A DNA stretch of 64,000 nucleotides, taken from NCBI RefSeq assembly GCF_018200035.1, contig NZ_CP073581.1, forward strand, positions 988,501-1,052,500, in the 5' to 3' direction. Shown in pieces: positions 28,892 to 38,393 of the stretch. The position numbers were made by a program, and so were the translations under genes. Within the stretch, counting starts at the first letter, position 1. Each line of letters opens with the position of its first letter. The notes beneath the pieces are model-generated. The model made no database searches, was not told where the DNA came from, and worked only from the letters and a program-made list of their open reading frames with translations. This stretch comes from Sulfitobacter albidus. Lineage in GTDB: Bacteria; Pseudomonadota; Alphaproteobacteria; Rhodobacterales; Rhodobacteraceae.

Positions 28892-31317
28892 TCTGCGGCC
28901 TCCAATGTAAGATCTGCGAGCGGCTGATAGGCATCCGCCTTCGCCGCGTGTTCGGCCCATGGATCGTTGCGATAGATGGATTGCGACAGCTCGAACCGGG
29001 CGACCAGTGCGGCGCGGTTTTCAAGGTCATCGACCACCTGTTCCTTGACCCAATCCAGGCCCACTTTGGCGACCCATTTGTAGCCACGATCAAGGTATTT
29101 GGCGTTCTCGCGGTAGATCTGGATGTAGGCGGTGGTCACGGCGATGGCTTCTTCCTCGGTCGGGACCTTGGCGAGCAGCTCCGTCTCGCGCACGTCCATG
29201 CCCGCGGCCCCCGCGACGGAGACTTCATAGCCGCTGTCCACGCAGATGATGCCCACATCCTTGCACGTCGCCTCCGCGCAATTGCGCGGACAGCCCGAAA
29301 CGCCGAGCTTGACCTTGTGCGGTGTCCACGACCCCCAAAGCAGTTTCTCAAGCTTGATGCCAAGGCCCGTGCTGTCCTGCGTGCCAAAGCGGCAATGGTC
29401 CGTACCGACACAGGTTTTCACCGTGCGCAGCCCTTTGGAATAGGCATGGCCCGACACCATTCCCGCCTTGTTCAGATCGTACCACATGGCGGGCAGGTCC
29501 TCTTTTCGCACGCCCAGCAGGTCGATGCGCTGACCGCCGGTCACCTTGACCGTGGGCACGTTGTATTTGTCCGCCGCATCCGCAATCGCGCGCAGCTCGT
29601 CCGGCGTGGTGATGCCCCCCCACATGCGCGGCACCACCGAATAGGTGCCGTCCTTCTGGATGTTGGCGTGGTTGCGTTCGTTGACAAAGCGCGATTGCGG
29701 GTCGTCTTGATACTCCAGCGGCCAATCGGCGATCAGGTAATAGTTGATGGCGGGGCGGCAGACATGACAGCCGTTGGGCGTGCTCCAGGCCAGCTGCTGC
29801 CAGACGGCGTCCTGGGATTTCAGCCCCTGGCTCTTGATCAGGCGGCGCACGTCCTCGTGGGTAAGCTCCGTACAGCCGCAGACCGATGCCGCCGCTGGAA
29901 CGACAAAGTCATCGCCCAGGGTGACGGCAAGAACCTGCTCCACCAATCCTGTGCACGTCCCGCAGGACCCGCTGGCCTTGGTGCCTGCCTTGATGTCGGC
30001 GAGCGTGGTGGCGCCGCCTTCGATGGCTTCTACGATCTGACCTTTGCAAATGCCGTTGCAGCCGCAGATTTCTGCGTCAGCCGGTAAGGCTGCAACGGCC
30101 TGCAACGGGTCCACTTCACCGCCTTGCATGTTGGGGCCAAAGATCAGCGTTTCGCGCATATCGCTGATATCGGTCTTGTCGCGGATCAGGCCAAAGAACC
30201 AGTTGCTGTCGGTGGTGTCGCCATAGAACACGGCCCCGACGACAACATTGTTTTCCAACACCAGCCGTTTGTAGACACCGCGTGCCGGATCGCGGAACAC
30301 GATGTCCTCGCGCGTCTCACCTTCGGCGAAATCACCCGCACTGAACAGGTCACAGCCGGTGACCTTGAGCTTGGTGGACAGTTCCTTCTGCACGAAGGCG
30401 GCCTCTTGCCCCATCAGCGTCTGCGCCGCGACCTTCGCCTGATCGTAAAGCGGGGCGACAAGGCCAAAGATCGCGCCTTGATGCTCCACACATTCGCCCA
30501 CGGCGAGGATATCGGCGTCAGAGGTGACCATCTGGTCATCCACATGAATGCCTTTGCCGACGGCAAGGCCGGCCTCCGTTGCCAGTTTGATGTTCGGGCG
30601 GATGCCCACGGCCATCACCAGCAGGTCGCAGGGAAGCTCGGTTCCGTCATCCAGCAGCAGGGCGCGCACCTTGCCCTTCTCGCCGAGGATCTCCTTGGAG
30701 TTGGCGGCGCATTTGACGGTGATGCCCTTATCAACCAGCGCGCGGCGCAGCAGGTAGCCCGCGGCCTCGTCCAGCTGCCGCTCCATCAGGTGGTCCATGA
30801 TATGCACGACGGTGACATCGACGCCCCGTGCAGCCATGCCTGCCGCCGCCTCAAGCCCCAGCAAGCCGCCGCCTATGACGACGACCTTGTTGCCCTCCCC
30901 CAGGTCCATCATCCGCTGGGTGTCTTCCAGATCGCGGTAGGCGATGACGCCCTCCAGATCGTGCCCGGGGAGCGGGATCATGAAGGGGTTGGAGCCGGTG
31001 CCAAAGACCAACTTGTCATATTCCAGCACATCGCCGTTCTCTGCCGTAACGGTCTTTGCGGCGGTGTTGATACCCGCGATCCGCTCGCCAAAGCGGCAAG
31101 TGATGCCCGATGCCGTATACCAATCGTCATCATGTGTGACGATCTCGGCATAGGTCTTCTCGCCCGACAGAACGGGTGAGAGCATGATGCGGTTGTAATT
31201 GCCGCGCGGCTCGGCGTTGAAGAGCGTGATGTCGAAGTCCGCGTGCTGTTCGACAAGCGTCTCCAGCATCCGCCCCGTGGCCATGCCGGCCCCGATAACG
31301 ATCAGTTTCTGTGTCAT
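28888..31317 (-). CDS. nirB: NADH-dependent nitrite reductase large subunit
   Basis: The 809-residue enzyme has FAD/NAD-binding domains (VIGAGMATGRMLETLVE at the start, VVVIGGGLLGLEAAAGMAARG), a BFD-like [2Fe-2S] module (ICGCNGICKGQIVEAIEGG, then GSCGTCTGLVEQVL), and sulfite/nitrite reductase domains with the siroheme-[4Fe-4S] cysteines in TCVGTDHCRF and SGCPRNCAEATCKD. It carries out the six-electron reduction of nitrite to ammonium. Length is normal. It lies between nrtC-D and nirD with almost no spacing. Confidence 0.97.
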   Translation of the reverse strand: MTQKLIVIGAGMATGRMLETLVEQHADFDITLFNAEPRGNYNRIMLSPVLSGEKTYAEIVTHDDDWYTASGITCRFGERIAGINTAAKTVTAENGDVLEYDKLVFGTGSNPFMIPLPGHDLEGVIAYRDLEDTQRMMDLGEGNKVVVIGGGLLGLEAAAGMAARGVDVTVVHIMDHLMERQLDEAAGYLLRRALVDKGITVKCAANSKEILGEKGKVRALLLDDGTELPCDLLVMAVGIRPNIKLATEAGLAVGKGIHVDDQMVTSDADILAVGECVEHQGAIFGLVAPLYDQAKVAAQTLMGQEAAFVQKELSTKLKVTGCDLFSAGDFAEGETREDIVFRDPARGVYKRLVLENNVVVGAVFYGDTTDSNWFFGLIRDKTDISDMRETLIFGPNMQGGEVDPLQAVAALPADAEICGCNGICKGQIVEAIEGGATTLADIKAGTKASGSCGTCTGLVEQVLAVTLGDDFVVPAAASVCGCTELTHEDVRRLIKSQGLKSQDAVWQQLAWSTPNGCHVCRPAINYYLIADWPLEYQDDPQSRFVNERNHANIQKDGTYSVVPRMWGGITTPDELRAIADAADKYNVPTVKVTGGQRIDLLGVRKEDLPAMWYDLNKAGMVSGHAYSKGLRTVKTCVGTDHCRFGTQDSTGLGIKLEKLLWGSWTPHKVKLGVSGCPRNCAEATCKDVGIICVDSGYEVSVAGAAGMDVRETELLAKVPTEEEAIAVTTAYIQIYRENAKYLDRGYKWVAKVGLDWVKEQVVDDLENRAALVARFELSQSIYRNDPWAEHAAKADAYQPLADLTLEAAE

Positions 31318-31320
31318 GAT

Positions 31321-33029
31321 CTACTCCGCCGCAATGGCTGGTTTGGATTTAGGTGTCCCGCCGGAGGTGGGCGTCTTGGGCTTCGCGCCGTGCTCGTATT
31401 CCTCAAGGAAATCGAGCACTTCCTGACGGTAGGTATAGTAGTCGGGGTGCTCCAGCAGCGCTTTGCGGGTGCGCGGGCGGGGCAGTTTTACATCCGTGAT
31501 CTTGCCGATGGTCGCTTGCGGACCGTTGGTCATCATCACCACGCGGTCAGCCAGCAAGATCGCCTCGTCCACATCGTGGGTGACGCAAATGGCGGTGACC
31601 TTGGTGCGCGACCAGACCTCCATCAGGACTTCCTGCAGTTCCCACCGGGTGAGGCTGTCGAGCATGCCAAAGGGTTCGTCCAAGAGCAGCAGCTTGGGCG
31701 ACAGCGCAAAGGCCCGCGCGATGCCCACCCGCTGTTTCATGCCGTTCGACAGATCCGCCGCGCCCTTGTCCATGCTGTCGGCAAGGCCCACGCGCTCGAG
31801 GTAGTATTCCACCACATCCTGACGCTCGGCACGCGACGCATTCGGATACACTTTATCCACCCCGATCGAGACGTTTTCCTTGGCCGTCAGCCATGGAAAG
31901 AGGTTGGGCGACTGGAACACCACGGCGCGCTCGGGGTCGGCCCCCTCCACGTGCCAGCCATCCAGGCGTATCGCACCGCTGGAGATGGGGTTCAGGCCCG
32001 CGGCCATTGTCAGAACCGTGGATTTGCCGCAGCCCGAGTGCCCGATCAGCGAGATGAACTCGCCCTTGTTCACCTTGAGGTCGAAGTCTTCCACCACCGT
32101 CAGCGGACCTTTAGGCGTGGGGTAGACCTTGTCGAGCTTCGAGAAGGTGAGATAGCGCTCCTCCAGCGGGCTGGCTTGCGCGGCTTTCACAGCCGCGGGG
32201 ACGGCGTGGATCGGCGTGACATTCGGCAGGGTGCGGGTTTCCTCGACCTTTGCCTCGATACCCACATCCATCAGGTACTTGGTGATCTCGGCGCGCAGGG
32301 CCTTGAACGCGTCATCCGTGTTCATCGCAGATCGGTCGCGCGGGCGGGCCAGCGTGACGGGAAACGGGTCGGCCAGCGTGCCATCCGGGTTCAGTACGAT
32401 CACGCGGTCGGCCATCAGGATTGCCTCATCCACGTCATTGGTGATCAGCAGGCAGGTCTTTTTGTCCTGCTCCCAGATCTCGAGGATTTCATCGGCCAGA
32501 TTTGCCCGCGTCAGCGCATCCAGCGCGGACAATGGCTCATCCAGCAGCAACAACTCGGGGTCCATCGCGAGCGCCCGCGCCACGGAAACCCGCTGACGCA
32601 TGCCCCCGACAGCTCTGCCGGACGGCGCGCGGATGCGTGGCCCAGTCCCACCATGTCGATGTAGTGGTCGGCCTTTGCGGATTTTTCCGCCTTGGACAGC
32701 TTGGGAAAGACCGCCTCGACCGCGAGCAGGACGTTGCCCTTCACCGTCAGCCACGGCATCAGCGAATAGGATTGAAATACCAATCCGCGCTCGGGGCCGG
32801 GGCCTGTGATGGGCTGACCCTTGAAGGTCACCGATCCCGTATCGGGGGTGTCCAGCCCCGCCACCATGTTGATCAGCGTGGTCTTGCCCGTGCCCGAGAA
32901 CCCGAGGATGGCGATGAACTCGCCCTCCTCGACGTCCAGGGAGATATTGCGCAGGATTTCAGCGCGGTCGGTCCCCTGGCCAAAGCCGCGACACAGGTTG
33001 TCGAAAGATAGGATTGCCATATCGCTCAC
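31321..33029 (-). CDS. nrtD: nitrate ABC transporter ATPase, tandem NrtC-D fusion (apparent frameshift)
   Basis: Two complete ABC domains sit in one gene: the first with Walker A GFSGTGKTT, the second with GHSGCGKST and signature LSNGMKQRVGIARAFALSPKLLLLDEP. In the first domain the signature [27 protein letters not shown] is split by a missing G in the G5 run (plus strand 32603-32607). Restoring one G gives 569 residues. The family powers import of nitrate (or cyanate/taurine) with NrtA and NrtB. The C-terminus carries a Lys/Pro-rich tail. Its start overlaps the nrtB stop. Confidence 0.92.
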
Positions 33030-34108
33030 CGGTTATTCGAGAATGTGAACAGGGATTGCAGTGCGTACATCACTCGATCCAAGAGGAACCCGATGATGCC
33101 GATGGTCAGCACGGCGACGATGATCTTGGCCAGCGATTGGGACGATCCGTTCTGGAATTCATCCCAGACGAATTTGCCAAGGCCGGGGTTCTGCGCGAGC
33201 ATTTCCGCCGCGATCAGAACCATCCAGCCGACGCCGAGGCTCAGACGCAGACCGGTAAAGATCAGCGGCAGCGCCGAGGGCAGCACCAGTTTGGTGATCT
33301 TGGTGTAGGTGTTCATTTTCAGCACACGGCTGACGCTGACGAGATCCTTGTCGATGCTGGCCACGCCGAGGGCGGTGTTGATCAGCGTGGGCCAAAGCGA
33401 GCACAGCGTCACGGTGATCGCCGAGACGAGGAAGGATTTCGCAAACAATCCATCGTTGGTCACATAAACCGCCGAGACGACCATCGTCACAATCGGCAGC
33501 CATGCCAGCGGCGAGACGGGCTTGAAAATCTGAATGAGCGGGTTGAGCGCCGCGTTGGCCGTCGGCGACAGGCCCGCCGCAATGCCCAACGGGATCGCAA
33601 CGGCGGAGGCGATCAGAAAACCAAAGAACACCGTGCCGATCGACGTCCAGATCTGGTCGTAATAGGACGGCGGCCCGGTAAAGGCGATCTGCTTGACCTC
33701 ATCCGCGCGCCCCGCGTCGATCAGGCGCTGGTTGCGGGCGTCCACGCGCTCCATGAATGCGGCTTCTTTGTCGGCCTTGCGCTGCGCGTCCTCGTGCAGG
33801 TTGACCGCTTCGGTCCAGACGGCAGCGGGGCCGGGAATGGCACCGAGCGACGTGACCACGCGGGGTGCCAGCGTGGCCCAGAGCGCCAGAAAAATCACGA
33901 TGGCCAGAAGCGGCACGACCAGCAAACGCCAGATCTCCTTGATTTGCCCCTTGGGGTTGTCACCGGCAGCGGCCCGCAGCAGGGGCGTGACCCATGTCAG
34001 GCCAATGACGCTGAACCATTTGTCGGCGGTGGTGATGCGCGAGAAAAGCCGCGCCTTGCGGGCGGCCTTGGCGGCCTCGGTTTCAAAACTCGGGTCAACG
34101 GTTGTCAT
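33026..34108 (-). CDS. nrtB: nitrate ABC transporter permease
   Basis: The 360-residue membrane protein of the BPD_transp_1 family has an EAA-type loop (VSRVLKMNTYTKITKLVLPSALPLIFTGLRLSLGVG) and about six or seven hydrophobic segments. It has an unusually long loop after the first segment (about residues 90-150) that is rich in charged residues (AQRKADKEAAFMERVDARNQ). It forms the membrane channel with the NrtC-D ATPase. It follows nrtA by 78 bases. Confidence 0.93.
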   Translation of the reverse strand: MTTVDPSFETEAAKAARKARLFSRITTADKWFSVIGLTWVTPLLRAAAGDNPKGQIKEIWRLLVVPLLAIVIFLALWATLAPRVVTSLGAIPGPAAVWTEAVNLHEDAQRKADKEAAFMERVDARNQRLIDAGRADEVKQIAFTGPPSYYDQIWTSIGTVFFGFLIASAVAIPLGIAAGLSPTANAALNPLIQIFKPVSPLAWLPIVTMVVSAVYVTNDGLFAKSFLVSAITVTLCSLWPTLINTALGVASIDKDLVSVSRVLKMNTYTKITKLVLPSALPLIFTGLRLSLGVGWMVLIAAEMLAQNPGLGKFVWDEFQNGSSQSLAKIIVAVLTIGIIGFLLDRVMYALQSLFTFSNNR

Positions 34109-34186
34109 CGGGGATGCTCCGGCTGGCGTGTTGCGAATGGGAGGGGAGGTGGCCGCGCAAAGTCATGCCCTGCGCGGCCTGTCGGG

Positions 34187-35548
34187 TCAGTTGACGACTT
34201 CGCCATCCTTGACCGTTTCACCTGATTTCAGGCCAATGGTCAGGCTGTCGATGTAGGCGTTCGGTGTTGTGCCGTCATAGACCACACCGTCGATGATATC
34301 GCCTTCGGGGGTCGCCGGGCGGTAGCCGTTTGTGTCCCAGGGGAAGTCTGCCTCATTCGCCAGACCCTCATCCACGAGGCTGCGCGCGGCGGCCAGATAG
34401 ATGTCGGGGCGGTACACCGATTTGGCCACCTCGTCATACCACGCGTCTGTCTGGGTCTCGGCGATCTGGCCCCAGCGGCGCATCTGGGTCAGATACCAGA
34501 CCGCATCGGAGTAGTAGGGATAGGTCGCATTGTAGCGGAAGAAGACGTTGAAATCGGGGATGTCGCGCACGTCACCCTTCTCATACTCGAACGTACCGGT
34601 CATCGAGGCTGCGATCACATCTGCATCGGCCCCAACATACTCAGGCTGGCTCAGCAACTCGACCGCTTCCATGCGGTTGGCGTTGTCATTCTCGTCGAGC
34701 CACATACCCGCGCGGATCAGCGCACGCACAATCGCCTTTGTGGTATTGGGGTTGGCTTCGGCGAATTCTTCGGTGATGCCAAAGACTTTCTCGGGGTTGT
34801 TTTTCCAGATCTCGTAGTCGGTGATGACCGGCACCCCGATGCCTTTGGCCACCGCTTGTTGGTTCCAGGGCTCGCCCACGCAATAGCCGTGGATCGTACC
34901 GGCCTCCAGCGTGGCGGGCATTTGTGGTGGAGGGGTCACGGAAAGGAACACATCGGCGCCAATCTGGCCGGTGACGTTTTCGGGGCTGTAAAAACCGGGG
35001 TGCAGACCGCCAGAGGCGAGCCAATAGCGCAACTCGTAATTGTGGGTGGACACCGGAAAGACCATGCCCATGTTGAATGGCTCACCGCGCGCGGCGAATT
35101 CCTCCACCACCGGCTTCAACGCCTCGGCGCTGATCGGGTGCTGCGGGCGGCCATCCTCCATGCTGGAGATATGGGGGCGCATCATGTCCCATACCTCGTT
35201 GGATACGGTGATACCGTTGCCGTTCAAATCCATCGAAAAGGGCGTGATGATGTTGGCCTGCGTGCCATACCCGATGGTGGCAGCAATAGGCTGGCCTGCC
35301 AGCATGTGCGCGCCTTCCAGCGTGCCGTCGATCACACCGTCGAGCAGGACCTTCCAGTTCGCCTGTGCCTCAAGGGTCACGAACAGACCCTCGTCGTCGA
35401 AATAGCCTTGCTCGTAGGCGACGGCCAGCGGGGCCATGTCGGTCAGTTTGATAAAGCCGAAGGTCAGCTCGTCAACTTCGAGGTCTTGCGCCCAGGCAGG
35501 CGCGCAAAGCGCGGTTGTGGCGGCAAGGGGGAGGAGGAATCTTTGCAT
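34187..35548 (-). CDS. nrtA: nitrate ABC transporter substrate-binding protein
   Basis: The 453-residue exported binding protein has a signal peptide ([20 protein letters not shown]) and the NrtA pattern [40 protein letters not shown], and [13 protein letters not shown]. It captures nitrate in the periplasm. It is the first structural gene after the leader terminator, so its expression should depend on NasT antitermination. The ATG at 35548 starts the signal peptide. Confidence 0.94.
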   Translation of the reverse strand: MQRFLLPLAATTALCAPAWAQDLEVDELTFGFIKLTDMAPLAVAYEQGYFDDEGLFVTLEAQANWKVLLDGVIDGTLEGAHMLAGQPIAATIGYGTQANIITPFSMDLNGNGITVSNEVWDMMRPHISSMEDGRPQHPISAEALKPVVEEFAARGEPFNMGMVFPVSTHNYELRYWLASGGLHPGFYSPENVTGQIGADVFLSVTPPPQMPATLEAGTIHGYCVGEPWNQQAVAKGIGVPVITDYEIWKNNPEKVFGITEEFAEANPNTTKAIVRALIRAGMWLDENDNANRMEAVELLSQPEYVGADADVIAASMTGTFEYEKGDVRDIPDFNVFFRYNATYPYYSDAVWYLTQMRRWGQIAETQTDAWYDEVAKSVYRPDIYLAAARSLVDEGLANEADFPWDTNGYRPATPEGDIIDGVVYDGTTPNAYIDSLTIGLKSGETVKDGEVVN

Positions 35549-35593
35549 GGTGCATTCCTTTTGAAAGGCGTTCAGCCATGGGGCTGAAAAACG

Positions 35594-35643
35594 AAAAAAG
35601 CCGCTTCGATCCAGTGCAGGGAGGATGCACAGGGTCGAGCGGC
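35594..35643 (-). terminator. conditional intrinsic terminator in the nas leader
   Basis: In the transcript sense, GCCGCTCGAcCCtGTGCA pairs with TGCACtGGaTCGAaGCGGC around loop TCCTCCC, then runs into TTTTTTCG. It lies 46 bases before the nrtA start and would stop transcription unless antiterminated. Confidence 0.85.
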
Positions 35644-35656
35644 ATTGCTCACGGAG

Positions 35657-35699
35657 CCCAGACTTTGGGGGTATTCCAGGGCAGACATCGTTGCCTGCC
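35657..35699 (-). promoter_or_regulatory. ANTAR-type (NasT) target hairpins in the nas leader
   Basis: Sense strand: GGCAGGC-AACGAT-GTCTGCC (35680-35699) is a seven-pair stem with a six-base loop having A at position 1 and G at position 4, the hallmark of ANTAR antiterminator targets. Nine bases on, CCC...AAAGTC...GGG offers a second A1/G4 loop (35657-35671), though with a closing C-U mismatch. Known ANTAR targets are paired hexaloop hairpins just before a terminator, which is exactly this arrangement. Confidence 0.7.
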
Positions 35700-35808
35700 A
35701 CGCTTCAAGTAAGCGGTGAGTCGGGGGTGTTTGCAAGCGCAGAAATTTAGCGCCGCCGATTTTTCTGCATTGCGGCGCCCGTTGCCGTGCCGCGCGCCCG
35801 TTTTTTGG

Positions 35809-36981
35809 TCATTCAGGCGCGCGCGGGTCAAAAACGCGGCCATCGAAGAATTGATCGGGCATCAGGGTGATCTGCCCCAGGGCGGACGCGACTGCCGTCG
35901 GATGGGCCAGCGCACCCTCAACACGGCTGGATGCGCCGGGCACATCCATGCCCGATCCCTCCAGCGCGGCGCGGTGGATGTCGGGACGAAAGACAGCGCT
36001 TGCCGCCGCCATCGACTGCGTCCGGTCCAGGCCCGTGCGGCGCGCCAGTTGCAGCCCGATCCACTCCGCCTGCGAGCGCCACGGGAACGTCGCGGCCCCG
36101 TGGTGGAAGGTGACAAAATTCGGCACATGGCGCCGCTCGCCCCGCGCTGAAATCACCAGATGCCCCGTTAGCGCGCGCTCAAGTATATCCCACGGCAGGT
36201 TCAGATAGTCCGGCCGCGCGAGCATCTCGGCGGTGAGCGCGGGGGACGTGGGATTGGCCAACCATGCGGCCGCCTTGACCAATGCGCGCACGAGCTTGCC
36301 GCAAAGCACGGGATTTTCCTCGGCCCAGGTCGTGCGCATCGCCAAGACTTTTTCGGGAAAGCTGCGCCAGATCGTACTGCACGGCAGCAGCAGCTGACCC
36401 ACATCCTGTTCCACCACCAGCGAGCCCCAGGGTTCGCCCACGCAAAAGGCATCAATCTCGTCCGCGGCCAACGCATCGGCCATGGACGAGGGTGGCACCG
36501 TGCGGATGTCGACGTTTTGCGGCGCGGGCAGGCCAAGGGCCGAGAGCCAGTAAATCAGCAATTCGGCGTGCATGGAAAACGGAAAGGGCACGCCGATGCG
36601 CAGCGGTGCGCGGGTCGCCGCAATCAGCGCCGTGCCCGCCGGGCGGGCATCGGTGAACCCGAAATCATGCCCGGCTGCGCGCAATTTGTCCGCCAGCGCC
36701 TTTGACACTCCGATGACCGAGCCGTTCATCGACAGCACGGAGACGGCACACATTGGCGCGGTGCCAGCCCCCAGACCAAGGGCCGAGGCGATCGGCAAGG
36801 GCGCCAGCATATGTGCCGCATCCACCGCGCCAAAGCTGAGCATGTCGCGCACCGAGGACCATGACGGCGCAGGCCGAAGGTTCAGATCGAGCCCTTCTTC
36901 GCGCGCAAATCCCATTTCCTGTGCGATGATGAGGGGGGCGGCATCAAGCAAGGGCACATATCCGATCGAGACGGTGGTCAT
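35809..36981 (-). CDS. nasS: nitrate sensor NasS (NrtA-like)
   Basis: The 390-residue protein resembles NrtA (IGYVPLLDAAPLIIAQEMGFAREEGL; VDAAHMLAPLPIASALG; AFCVGEPWGSLVVEQ) but has no signal peptide, so it is cytoplasmic. NasS proteins bind NasT in the absence of nitrate and release it when nitrate binds. Its ATG overlaps the nasT stop (ATGA) and it precedes the leader controlled by NasT. Confidence 0.93.
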   Translation of the reverse strand: MTTVSIGYVPLLDAAPLIIAQEMGFAREEGLDLNLRPAPSWSSVRDMLSFGAVDAAHMLAPLPIASALGLGAGTAPMCAVSVLSMNGSVIGVSKALADKLRAAGHDFGFTDARPAGTALIAATRAPLRIGVPFPFSMHAELLIYWLSALGLPAPQNVDIRTVPPSSMADALAADEIDAFCVGEPWGSLVVEQDVGQLLLPCSTIWRSFPEKVLAMRTTWAEENPVLCGKLVRALVKAAAWLANPTSPALTAEMLARPDYLNLPWDILERALTGHLVISARGERRHVPNFVTFHHGAATFPWRSQAEWIGLQLARRTGLDRTQSMAAASAVFRPDIHRAALEGSGMDVPGASSRVEGALAHPTAVASALGQITLMPDQFFDGRVFDPRAPE

Positions 36982-37562
36982 GACAAAAGCCCCGCCGCCG
37001 TCACCAATCCTTGCGCCACATCGGCAACCTTGCGGCCCTGATCCATGGCGGTACGGCGCAGCAACGCATAGGCTTCCTCCTCGTCCACACCGCGTGCTTT
37101 CATCAAGATGCCCTTGGCGCGGTCGATCACCTTGCGCTCCTCAAGGGCGCGCTTGGATTGTTCCAACTCCTTGCGCAAACGGCCGAACATATTGAACCGC
37201 GTGATCGCCGCTTCGAGGATGGGGCGCAAACGCTTGGCGCTGAGCCCGTCCACAACATAGGCTGAAACGCCCGCCTCGATCGCCGATTGCGCAAGACCGG
37301 CGTTGTCATGCTCCACAAACATCGCGACCGGCCGCGTCATCGGATCGGCGGCGAGCGTCAATTCCTCCAGCGTGTCACGCGACGGATCGCTGACATCGAT
37401 CAGCACGACATCCGGGTTGATCGTCTTTATCCGTGCGGCGAGTGTGCCGCGCTCTGTCAAGACCTCGACCTTTCCCAAAGACGCAGAGGCGAGCGCATTG
37501 ACGATCTGCTCGGCCCTTTCGGCATCCTGTTCGACAATCACAATGGAAAGATCGTTCTTCAT
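36978..37562 (-). CDS. nasT: ANTAR-domain antiterminator NasT
   Basis: The 194-residue response-regulator-like protein has a receiver domain (IVIVEQDAERAEQIVNAL, Asp in VVLIDVSDPS) and a C-terminal ANTAR RNA-binding domain (RKVIDRAKGILMKARGVDEEEAYALLRRTAMDQGRKVADVAQ). It binds paired hexaloop hairpins in leader RNA and prevents termination. First gene of the nas cluster; the target leader lies between nasS and nrtA. Confidence 0.95.
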   Translation of the reverse strand: MKNDLSIVIVEQDAERAEQIVNALASASLGKVEVLTERGTLAARIKTINPDVVLIDVSDPSRDTLEELTLAADPMTRPVAMFVEHDNAGLAQSAIEAGVSAYVVDGLSAKRLRPILEAAITRFNMFGRLRKELEQSKRALEERKVIDRAKGILMKARGVDEEEAYALLRRTAMDQGRKVADVAQGLVTAAGLLS

Positions 37563-38393
37563 TCCTTTCGGGTTTCACTGCCTTTGTGAAAAAACAAGAA
37601 TAAGTATGGCTCGGACACGCGGAAGCCGACGGATGCTTAAATTATCGGCGGAGTTTTCCGGGTCAGCCCGCAATGGCGGCGATTGCTCTGCCAAAGGGGG
37701 CCGTCGCCCCGATGTGCCCGGCACCGCGTTCTTCTTGAGCAGCAAAGCCCTCGGGTCCGGACAGCGTCGCCGCGTGTGGGCCTGTGGCTGTTTGCGAAGG
37801 CTGCCGCGTTCGGGGCGTGGGAAGGACTGGGCCGGAAAGCGGTCCTTGTGATGGAAAATCGCGTCCCAGCCTCCGGTAGACCTTGCCGCAGTGCCGGGTC
37901 GATCAAATGGGTCGCGCGTGGTCAAGGGCGGTTGCCTGCGTCTTTCGTCGCCGTTGGCGCTGCTGTTGTGAGGGTTTACTAGACGTGTGGTCGTTTAAGG
38001 GGGCGTATCCTGAAGGTCATGGCAATCATGACGGGCGCGCGACGGGTTTTGCGCGTTTTGAAGCGGGCGTGTGCAAGAGCGGCTTGCAGCACGTTGCAAA
38101 TCGCTTCAAATATGCCACACCCGCGCTGGTTGCGGGACGCCGAACGAAAATTACCCGGAAAGTGCATTTTATGACACCGGCGCAGCCCTCATTGGTGGCT
38201 ACAAAATTCCTTTTGCGGTTCAAGAAGGTGACCAAGGATCGCACGCCAATTTACGACACTCTTTGACTGGACACGCGCATGCAGCAGTTGACCCCCCTTT
38301 GCAGGGCAGACGACCCGGCACCCGATACGAATGCCATACGCGGGTACGCCCCGCGTCGAAATTTGAGCACGACCGAACGCTGCGGGGCCCGGT
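37563..38393. other. large intergenic region between nasT and the glycosyltransferase gene
   Basis: This 831-base stretch should hold the divergent promoters of nasT (minus) and the giant gene (plus). Open frames exist but all look like random GC-driven ones, with no motif or ribosome site I trust. The part 38000-38300 is less GC-rich than its surroundings. Confidence 0.5.

Noticed and set aside
37575..38266. Several ORFs of 100-130 codons between nasT and the giant gene
   Set aside because: Overlapping on both strands, no ribosome sites, Arg/Cys-rich translations; judged random.
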